Source: Pascua guehoae
Lineage: Eukaryota; Basidiomycota; Tremellomycetes; Trichosporonales; Trichosporonaceae
Direction: 5' to 3'
NCBI GenBank assembly: GCA_001600415.1
Contig: BCJX01000008.1
Span: 65,851-129,850 of the forward strand
Length of the DNA: 64,000 nt
Position 1 is the stretch's first letter. The number at the start of each line of letters is the position of its first letter. Shown piece after piece: positions 56,282-64,000 of this stretch. The translations under genes and the position numbers were made by a program. The notes under the pieces are model-generated. The model searched no databases. It saw only the letters and a list, made by a program, of their open reading frames with translations, and was not told where the DNA came from.

Positions 56282-58334
56282 CTATGCGGTCGTAATCCCC
56301 GTCTTCTTCCCCTTTGACCCGTGCGCTCTCGACTGGGTCCAGCGACCGTCCTCAAACCGCCCCTCGCGCTCCTCTACACTCTCGCCGAGCTCGCGCACGC
56401 CCTCCTGCAGCTCCTTTACGATCTGGATCCGCACATTGCGCGTCTCGGCCTCTTCGTCGTGGAGCTCCCGCTTGGCCTCTTCGACATTGGTTGCGGGGTC
56501 ATGTGCGAGCTGCCTCTGTCCGCTGGCAGAGTTGCGGTACGCCTCGACGAGCTCCTGCACGCGATCGGTGATGGGAGCCCCGACGGTGATGCTCACTTTC
56601 GCCCCGGGTCGTGGGATGAAGCGCGGGGTGCCACGGCTTTCGTTCATGATCTGGTCAAAGCCTGTGGTTGGTTAGTACAGGTGCAGTGTGGTCGGCCCAG
56701 TGTGCAGCGCCACAGGCGCGGTCCTGGGGCAGCAGCGGGAGTAATCCCACGACGTGAGCGGCAGGTACAAAGGGACTTACCAGAGATCCAGATGGGAATG
56801 ACTTCGGGCATCGTCTCGGCCTCCATCAGTATCCGTCCGCTGTCTGTCAGCACCCCTCGCCCCGTCGTCATGCCCCGGGACCACTCACACGCCCCACTTG
56901 AAGCGGTGCATGCCACCAGAAGGATTGTTCTTCTCCTGGTTGACTCGTCCTTCGGGGAAAATATGGATCTGGCTTTAGTTGGTCGTTCGGCAGTGCGACG
57001 TGTGCAAGTCCTTCGTGTGCAAGTGCAAGGAACGCGGTGTGCAAGCAGAACGCGGTGTGCAAGTCTTTTGGGAACATTCGTTTCTGCCTCGTCCGTCTGG
57101 GGTATCCCCAGCTCAAGCTCTCTCTCTCTCGCCTCCGGCTCTCTTCACGTCTAGCTCTCGTCTTCAGTTCTCCGCACCCCCGTTCTCCTTACCTCCAGCT
57201 CTCTTAGCCTCCAGCTCTCTTCACCTCCAGCCCTCCTCGGCTCCAGCCATCCTCCCTTCCATCCCTCCTCACCTCCAGCTCTCCCTCCTAGCTCTCCAAG
57301 CTCTCCAAGCCGTCCCACCTCTCCGCACGCCCTCCATCCCACGACCAACCTCACCACCTTCAACCCAGCGCCAAGCCGCCACTCGCACCCCGGTGCGGCA
57401 CCAAGCCAAACTCACCCATCCCCCATCATCGATGCGCTGGATGGCCGTATCCAATGCGGGCTGGTAGATGCCCGCCCCACGGACCGTCTCAATGACCTGG
57501 CCGAGGGTGAAAAACTTGGACAAGAGCGGGCTCGTGAACATGATGTCCGAAGCTGGGGCGTTAGCGTTAGCGTCAGCTTGTGCGTGGGGTGGAGACGCGG
57601 CCATGGTTAGGTGTTGCCCGCGTGGGTGGGGTGACTCTACCGCGTTTGCGGGTAGAGTCCACCACGCGCAGGGCCTGCATAATGCCACCCGCCAGCTGCC
57701 AGAGCAGTGTCGCGCGACACACACAAGCCACACCACCGGTAAAGAGCGACCAAAACCAGCAACCACCAAGGCCCCATCCGAAGGGCAGACCTACCTCCCA
57801 GTGTCCACCGGAGGTTGTGGCAGGTATGCGACGGCCGCGCAAAGGGAAAGTAGGTCGAGAGGGGCAGGATGGTCCACATCTGGTCCGTCAGCGCGAGCTC
57901 GCGAGCGAACCTTCGGATGCGCGGGATGCAGGGACGTACCATGGGGTCATCGCAGACCGAGTTGTGGTTACACACTGGCCGTCAGTCGCGTCCTATATTC
58001 CTCAAGCTGTCTGTCCGCGTCCTCGTCCACACCCCCCATGCCTTCGTCCACTGCACGGCACTGCACTGCGCTGCACTGCGCCGCACGCACCTGTAACAAT
58101 CCCTCTCCTCGGCAGCCTCCCCTCGCGCGCAGGCAGCGCCCCCCTTCCGCCTCCACTCGCCCCCTCGTCAATCGCCTTGCCGTCGCCTCCGTGGCCGCCA
58201 ATACGCAGCGCGCGCAGCAGGTGCTCGGCGCCGGCGACATCGTACCGCCGCGTCGTGAGGCCCAGGAACGCCTTGCACCACAGCCCCACGGCCGAGAGGA
58301 CGCTCGCCGACGCGAGCGACGCGGGCGGCGCCAT
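56282..58334 (-). CDS. TAZ1: Tafazzin, cardiolipin-remodelling acyltransferase
   Basis: Seven exons (58091-58334, 57940-57974, 57795-57879, 57416-57552, 56889-56968, 56781-56839, 56282-56661) encode 339 residues. Motif [12 protein letters not shown] carries the HX4D catalytic pair (H85, D90), then [50 protein letters not shown], and [14 protein letters not shown], with [11 protein letters not shown] and [15 protein letters not shown]. This is the tafazzin order. It exchanges acyl chains between phospholipids and monolysocardiolipin at mitochondrial membranes. The 60-nt intron 57880-57939 is a multiple of three without stops, so retention would add 20 residues. It converges on RBX1, 90 bases apart. 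Confidence 0.93.
57185..57310. repeat. CCTCCAGCTCTC-type repeat in TAZ1 intron
   Basis: Words of the form (CA)CCTCCAGCTCTCT recur about seven times with variation in the 447-nt intron 56969-57415; on the transcript strand they are purine-rich (AGAGAGCTGGAGG). Confidence 0.85.
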
Positions 58335-58907
58335 CCGGCCAAAGTAGCGGGGAGGTGGATGGGGTCGGGGGTGGGTTCCGACGCGGTGGTGGGTCTTGCG
58401 GTGGTGGGTCTTGTGGGCTCGGTCAGCCGCGGGCGGTGTCACTGTGCTCGTCCTCGGAACAAACGTTGTCGTTGTCAACAAGTATCGACAAGTAGACCAA
58501 AGTCTCAACTTTTGTCGGTAGTTGGGTGGAAAAAGTCCGTCGGCGCGCGTCGTTTGTGCCTGAAAATGGGCTGCCAACAACAAACCAACCAGGGCCGATG
58601 ACAGCCGACAACCTGCGGGGCAAACCATCCGCAAACGACGCCACCCAGTCACCCACTTCTGGGAACTGCTCTCTCGGTCAAGCCTTGTTGCTACTGTTGT
58701 GACTGCTGCAAGTCGAGCCCACTGGCTCCGAGATCGATACAGTGCATACAAGTATAATATGAGAAGGACGAGTTTGTGCTTGTGGTGAGCACCCACGCTC
58801 CAAACGACGAGATGCGAGCTGCGAACTGGGTGCGACAGCACGGTCGATGACCGTGCGCCACAAGACTAGGCCAGCGGACATTCGTCCCCGGCACTAGCGA
58901 CACCACG
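58335..58907. other. Intergenic between TAZ1 and DUF2237 genes
   Basis: About 570 bases between two minus-strand genes; it should hold the TAZ1 promoter. No gene is seen. Confidence 0.5.
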
Positions 58908-60509
58908 CTACGATACCTGGCCCTGTCCACCTCCGCCCTGTCCGTGCCCATCGCCTTGCCCCACACGCCCGCCCGTGCCGCCGGTCCCGGTACCGCCCGT
59001 GGGGGCGGTCGTGGTGGCATGTCGCTCGGGGCGCCACTGGAAGCGCATCAGGTCTTCGATGTCGACCGAGCGCAGTGTGTGCATCGCGGTCGCGGCGAGG
59101 TCGACGCTGCGTGTCAGTGGTGGGCAATGGGCGGTGGACGGTGCTGTTGTGGTAGAGGTGTGTGCCAGCATTGGGGGAGTTGGGGTGGGAAAGGGAGACG
59201 TGGGGCAGAGGGATCGGGCAAAGGGGAGCGACACCGGCCGGCGGCCATGGCTGGGGACCTTCCCGGAGGGGGGTAAATCCATGCCGTTCCAACAGCTGGC
59301 AGGCTTGAGTGCGTCCGCGACATCTTGCCAGTCTCCAGTCTCGCAATGCCGCAGCGTACGAGGACGCTGCAACGATCGGACGGGCATCAGACACCCCCAA
59401 CTCACCGAGGCACAACGCGCTCGCCGCGCGTCTCGGATGCGAGGAGAGCTTCTTTCCACCTGTACGAATTAGTACTCTAGTCCTCGACATGATTCTCGAC
59501 ATGATCCTCGACATCATCCTCGACATGCCGTCCACGCCGCACGTCCCAATAGGCGTCCGCCGTCCGTCCTCACTCGGCTCGCTACCCACCTCGCAACGCA
59601 GAGACACCAGCGACAGCCCTCGCGCAGGCCCACAAAGCCTGGTCGGCGTGACGTGAGGTCGTTGCCTGGTGTCAGCGATCGCGATGTCAGTCATCGAGGT
59701 GGCAGGATTGGGTGCGTCTTGTCTGGTTCGGCGGGTGCGGGGCTAGTAGAAATTAAGAGTAACAGTGCGCGCGATAGCTAACAGCCCACACGTGGACTAC
59801 AGTGCGGACTGACACATCCACGCACCCACCTACTCACACAGCCACCCACACACACACACACGCCCAAGACCAAACTCACCCCTCTCCCAGCTAAACTCAA
59901 GAAACTCCTTTGTCACGACGCCCGCGACATAGTGCTGGCCCACATCCTCCTCGGCGCCCCAGCAGTAGCCGTCGCGGAAGAAGCCGGTCGGGTGCGTCGA
60001 GTCGCCGGGGACAGTGTGCGGCTGTAGCGGGCCGTGGAGGACTGGGTGTGAGCGGTGTGTCGNNNNNNNNNNNNNNNNNNNNNNNNNNNNNNNNNNNNNN
60101 NNNNNNNNNNNNNNNNNNGGGGGGGGGGGAGATGGCACAGTCTGGGGAGGTGGCTGGTGTCGAGGCTGGGCTCGATAATGGGCCACTGAGGAGCAGTACT
60201 GCTCATGCAGAACGGCATGTCGGGGTGTTCACGGTCTGTGGATCCACACAGTCCAAACTTGCCAACACTCCCGGGGCCAACCCCTCAACATTGAGTCGGC
60301 TGTTATCTCATCCCAATGGCACATAAACTTGAGCCATACACGACCCGAGACCCAACCAAGACCTGAAGACCAGACCTACCGCTCAGCTTGGACGTCTCAA
60401 TCACCATCGAGCTAGCGGCGCGTGCAGCAGAGACAGGGGCGGGAGCGAGGATGCGCGGGAGAAAGCGGGGGAGAAAGGGGAGAAGGCGCGAGAGAGCGGT
60501 GCGGATCAT
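58908..60509 (-). CDS. DUF2237 protein with mitochond-like leader
   Basis: Five exons (60380-60509, 59880-60041, 59590-59665, 59406-59459, 58908-59106) encode 206 residues. The DUF2237 core is intact: VLHGPLQPH, STHPTGFFRDGYCW, EEDVGQHYVAGVVTKEFLEFS, ERGNDLT, WCLCVARWKEAL, and VVPRVDLAATAMHTLRSVDIEDLMRF. The first 34 residues (MIRTALSRLLPFLPRFLPRI...) contain five Arg and no acidic residue, as in a mitochondrial presequence (inference). The C-terminus adds a Gly-rich tail. The first intron (60042-60379) contains the 56-N gap, so a missing exon there cannot be excluded, but phase joins cleanly without one. Function of the family is unknown to me. Confidence 0.82.
59478..59530. repeat. 15-nt repeat in DUF2237 gene intron
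   Basis: TCCTCGACATGATTC, CTCGACATGATCC, CTCGACATCATCC and CTCGACATGCCG occur in tandem within the intron 59460-59589. Confidence 0.85.
60063..60118. other. Assembly gap of 56 N
   Basis: Unknown bases are flanked on the right by a run of 11 G. The gap lies inside the first intron of the DUF2237 gene. Homopolymer read-through problems are the likely cause. Confidence 0.99.
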
Positions 60510-60935
60510 GGGCGATGGTGGTGGTATTGGGCCATGGGCCAGAGCGTAGACACGGAAGAGATGGCAACGACGGGTGAGTCGAGTCGTAGTGGCTAGTCGA
60601 ACGAGGGAGAGGTTGTCCTTGGTGGGTGTGGGTCGTGGGTGGTGAAACGGTTGTCACCTGCCGTGGTGCCTAGGAGGCACTATGACGTCAGCCAATCTGG
60701 CACCTGTACAAGGTGACTTGTGCACAACTTCACTTGCCTCAGTGTCAGTCCTTCGTTGCTCTTTGCTACTTTGTCGCTCAGTTGCTCTTGCCACCTAGTC
60801 GTTCAGTCGCTACTCGGTCGACTCAACTCGCCACTACCAGCCCACCACGCACAAACCGCCCCCAGAATCCGGGGACACATGGCACCCGGCCCCCCGCTCG
60901 CCTTCACATGAACTAGAGCCCAGCGTCGTGCCGCC
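60510..60935. other. Divergent intergenic region
   Basis: This separates the DUF2237 gene start (minus) and the GNAT start (plus), so it probably holds both promoters. It has repeated CACTTTGTCGCTCA-like words. No gene is seen. Confidence 0.5.
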
Positions 60936-61652
60936 ATGGCCACGACCACAACCACGCTCCGACCCCTCACCATCGCCGATGCACCCGCCATGACGGCCGT
61001 CCTCGCCTCGCGCGACTTGTACACCTACACGGGCGGGCAGCCGCCCACGCACGCCGAGCTGGCGGCGCTGTATACGCGGCAGGAGGCTGGGCGGTCGGGC
61101 GATGGGTTGGATGAGTGGATGAACTGGATTGTCGTCGCGAGGGATGGGGACAGTGTGGGTGGGCATGAGGGCGGTGTGAGTGGGGATGAGGGCGGTGTGA
61201 GTGGGAATGGGGGCGGTGTGAGTGGGTATGGGGACGGGATGAGTGTGAGTGGGCAAGGAGGGGGTGGTGTGGGGACACACCGAGACGGAGGCGGCAGACA
61301 GGGGGTAAAGCCTGACGCCGATGCGGACGACGCCGGCATCCCCATCGGCTACGTCCAAGCCACGCGACGGACGGGGAGCACCACCGCGTCCATTGCCTGG
61401 GTCATTGGTAAAGCATGGCAGCGCAAGGGCCACGCGGGCGCCGCGGTGCGCCTGATGGTGCATGAGCTTGGGCGGCGGGGCGTGCTCGAGGTCACGGCGT
61501 GTATCCACCCGGAGAATGTGGCTTCGGTTCGCCTTGCGGGGCGGATGGGGATGCGGACGACGGGTGAGGTGGTGGATGGTGAAGTTTGCTGGGTGGGGAG
61601 GGTGGGGGGAGCTGGGACGCGGGGATGTTGCTTGGAGCGGAGCAGGAGGTAG
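60936..61652 (+). CDS. GNAT acetyltransferase with Gly-rich repeat insert
   Basis: A single open frame encodes 238 residues. The N-terminus TLRPLTIADAPAMTAVLASRDLYTYTGG and the later IPIGYVQATRR, IAWVIGKAWQRKGHAGAAVRLMVHELGRRGV, ACIHPENVASVRLAGRMGM form the GNAT fold; QRKGHAGAA is the acetyl-CoA loop, as in RimJ-like enzymes. Residues about 78-125 are a Gly/Val/Ser-rich insert in place of a short hairpin, encoded by a 21-nt repeat. The insert may instead be an intron: GTGAGTGGG occurs four times, all in phase 0, with a CAG at 61299-61301 also in phase. If spliced, the protein would be 196-219 residues. Substrate is unknown. Confidence 0.72.
   Translation: MATTTTTLRPLTIADAPAMTAVLASRDLYTYTGGQPPTHAELAALYTRQEAGRSGDGLDEWMNWIVVARDGDSVGGHEGGVSGDEGGVSGNGGGVSGYGDGMSVSGQGGGGVGTHRDGGGRQGVKPDADADDAGIPIGYVQATRRTGSTTASIAWVIGKAWQRKGHAGAAVRLMVHELGRRGVLEVTACIHPENVASVRLAGRMGMRTTGEVVDGEVCWVGRVGGAGTRGCCLERSRR
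61176..61253 (+). repeat. 21-nt repeat carrying GTGAGTGGG four times
   Basis: GTGAGTGGG occurs at 61176, 61197, 61218 and 61245. The first three are spaced exactly 21 nt; the unit is GTGAGTGGG(G/A)ATG(A/G)GGGCGGT. Confidence 0.9.
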
Positions 61653-62045
61653 GGCGAGGTGAGGAAGGGAGAATTGCGGGGGTGGGCGAGCGGCAGGGGA
61701 CGGGAGAATAGGCGAAGGTTAGGTTGGCGACGGGGTAGAGGCAGGCGACAGAGTCGGGTCCACTTGGCCCACTGGATACACTGGACTGCGGTAGCCGCCG
61801 CTACTACAGTGACGATTTATGAATCATCATATCGGCAAGTCGGGCCCAAGCCCCCGACATAGCCAAGTCCGAGGCGCATCTGTGCATATCCAGGACAATG
61901 CGGGGCAGAAGCACAAGATAAGATCCATCGTGAAACCTCGGCACAACTCTATGTACCCCGCGCACAGATAGTACACCATACAACCCGCATGGGAATAACC
62001 CAACAAGGGTGCATGTGCACTGTTGCTGTGGCTCTATCTACCAGC
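61653..62045. other. Convergent intergenic region
   Basis: This lies between the GNAT and NCL1 stop codons. No gene is seen. Confidence 0.5.
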
Positions 62046-64000
62046 CTACGCAGCATTCATTGCCGCCTCCTCGTCCACCTCTGCCGCGCTCGCAGCGGCC
62101 TCTTCCTCGTCAGCCACGGCGGGCGTCGCGGTCCCACTGGGTGCGGCGCTTGCGTCCGTCACGGGCACGCTCGCGTAGTCCTTGCGAGGCGGGGCGGGCT
62201 TGCAAATGTCGGCGCCAAAGACGCGTTCAGAGAGTACGCTGGGAGGTTAGTATGGTATCCGGAGCAAAGGGGAGGCAACGAGAACCAGGAGTCTACACGA
62301 CTCTCTGCTCGAGGCGACTCTCCACCCGACACAACTTCCACCGCACGACTCACCTCTTCTCGCGCTTGTCCACCAGCAGCGACATGCTCTGCTTTGCCTT
62401 CCACACGGGGAGGACGAGGGGGAGTGCGAGCTTGCCACCTGCGCCCTCGCCGGCGTTGAAGCGCACAATCATGTTTCCGAGCTCTGCCTTTTCGCACACT
62501 TCGCGGAACGCGCCCGTAAACTTTTCAATGGGCGGGTACATTTCCTCGAGGAAGAGGCGGAACTCGTCGAGGCCGACAGGGATAATGGTCTCTTCGGGGA
62601 CGTGCTTGAGCACCTCGGAGACACCGTCCGACGACACGCGCCACTTGCACGTAATGTCGGTGCGCTGCTGCGAGTCTTGGCGGATAAACGTCTTGACACC
62701 GGCCGAGATCATGCGCAGGCGCGTGTAGTCGTTGTTCTGCACGACGGCCTTGACGACGTCGTTGACAATGTACACTGTACGCAGCGGGTTGCCGTACTCG
62801 TTGCGCACCAGCAGGTTGCCGCTCGGGAACGAGGGCTCGAGGTGGAACCACTTTGTGATGCGCTCGACCTCTTCGTGGGTAGGGTCCACAAACGAGAATG
62901 GGTCCTCGCGGAAGTTGAGGTCGCGCTTCTCCTTCTTGCTCTGCGGGACGGAGGGCTTGGCCTTCTTGGCCTCGGGGCCCTCGGCAGAGGGCGACACCTG
63001 CCGCTTGAGCGACACGGACACGGTGCCCTTTTCGTCGGTCGCCTCGATGTCGTCGGGCTGCGGGATGGAAGCAACGTCGACCTTTTCCACATTGGACGGC
63101 ACCTCGCTCTTGACCGCCTTCTTCTCGAGCACACACACAAAGAAGCCGCCAGTGTTCTGGTCGTGCGGGAGGAGGCGAAGGCTGGTGGTTAGTTGCACCC
63201 AAGTTTGCACATCGCCCGCATCCGCATCCACAGACAAACATCGGCCTTTCCACCAACACGACGGTCACGCGTTCCGGCCTCCATCGACCAATCTAGCCTC
63301 AACGACTCTGGATCGGGCCCGGCTGGATCTTTGGGGGAACCACGGCAGCCCCGCCACCACACCCCCGTTCCCCACACCGCACTCACCATCGCTCCAGGTT
63401 AAGGTCGCCCGCGTTCGCCGGGGGCCACGCGGTCTTTGGTACACCCTTGTCCTTGTCCTTTTCGCTCTCGTTGCCCGCGTCCACCGACTCGCGGTACGTC
63501 TCAAACGACTCGTGGAAGCGCGCCTCCTTGCCCTGTGGGCGTGTTCCAACCTTCCAAGTCGTAATACCCGGACGGCGCTTCAAGTTGGGCAGCTGGTCGG
63601 CCACGTCGACAATGGTAAACTCGCCCGGGTGGGCATTGAGACCGGCAGCGACGACGGCCTCGTTTTCAGAAGGGTTAAATGAGCACGTAGAGTAGACGAG
63701 GCGGCCGCCAGGCTTGAGCATGTTCATGGCGCGGTCGAGAATCTTGAGCTGGATCACGTGCAGGCTGTTGCCGTCGCTTGGCGACCACTTGTTCCAGATT
63801 TCGAGGTTTTTGCGCAGCGTACCGTCGCCGCTGCACGGGACGTCGGCCAATATCCTGTCAAACTTGAGCGTCTCGCCAGGGCCGAGGCTGATGTTGGGGA
63901 ACATGGCTGTGGGTGAGCTTAAAGGAAGGACGAGTCCTACTCACTGGCATCAAAGTTGGTCACGACGAGGCCCTTGGTGGGCATGCGGCCCGTCTGGTGG
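62046..64000 (-). CDS. NCL1: tRNA (cytosine-5) methyltransferase, 5' end missing
   Basis: Partial gene. Exons seen are 63945-64000 (cut by the window edge), 63387-63906, 62354-63181 and 62046-62238. Motif IV FDRILADVPCSGDGTLRKN carries the PCS cysteine and motif VI LVYSTCSFNPSENEAV carries the TCS nucleophile cysteine of RNA m5C methyltransferases. [27 protein letters not shown] follows as in NSUN2/Trm4. The long C-terminal region includes FREDPFSFVDPTHEEVERITKWF. The tail is Ala/Glu-rich. It modifies several cytosines in tRNA in the nucleus. The missing N-terminus would hold the first SAM-binding motif. Confidence 0.95.

Overview
This window is nuclear DNA of a GC-rich, intron-dense fungus, most likely a basidiomycete yeast of the Tremellomycetes (Trichosporonales or Cryptococcus-like). 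That placement is an inference from many 35-60 nt GT-AG introns with CTRAC-like branch sites, very small exons, CT-rich 5' leaders, and fungal genes (ERG6, SSK1, a Fus3/Kss1-type MAPK, Zn2Cys6, SUR7/PalI). I rebuilt gene models by hand from splice signals, reading phase and family conservation. I find 24 protein genes (one cut by the right edge) and one intron-containing tRNA-Ile gene. No transposon, CRISPR array or virus was recognised.

Layout. 1-6.4 kb: a disordered acidic protein and an SDS23-type CBS protein. 6.4-13.5 kb: a PlsC acyltransferase, a four-helix SUR7/PalI protein and the mitochondrial phosphate carrier. 13.5-16.2 kb: non-coding. 16.2-23.8 kb: ERG6, mitochondrial uL13, SmD2, RPA3 and a LYAR-type nucleolar zinc finger, with two divergent promoters. 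24-30 kb: the HOG response regulator SSK1 and a CPK1-type MAPK in tandem. 32-35 kb: an Aro8-type aminotransferase converging on a GNAT. 35.5-42 kb: NOP14 and VPS34, divergent. 43.4-49.5 kb: a Zn2Cys6 regulator converging on an intracellular-type GH3 beta-glucosidase. 51.5-53.7 kb: tRNA-Ile(AAU) and an MFS carrier. 55-64 kb: RBX1, tafazzin, a DUF2237 protein (its first intron holds a 56-N gap), a GNAT with a repeat insert, and the NCL1 tRNA m5C methyltransferase.

Most genes are conserved housekeeping genes (ribosome biogenesis, splicing, sterol and cardiolipin metabolism, vesicle sorting, ubiquitin ligase core, tRNA modification). The most notable signal is gene architecture: microexons of 5, 7, 10 and 16 nt, repeated CAGCAG tandem acceptors, stop-free introns whose length is a multiple of three, and minisatellites that fall repeatedly inside introns. 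In one GNAT gene a 21-nt repeat reiterates a consensus 5' splice site in phase. I saw no convincing new multi-gene system.
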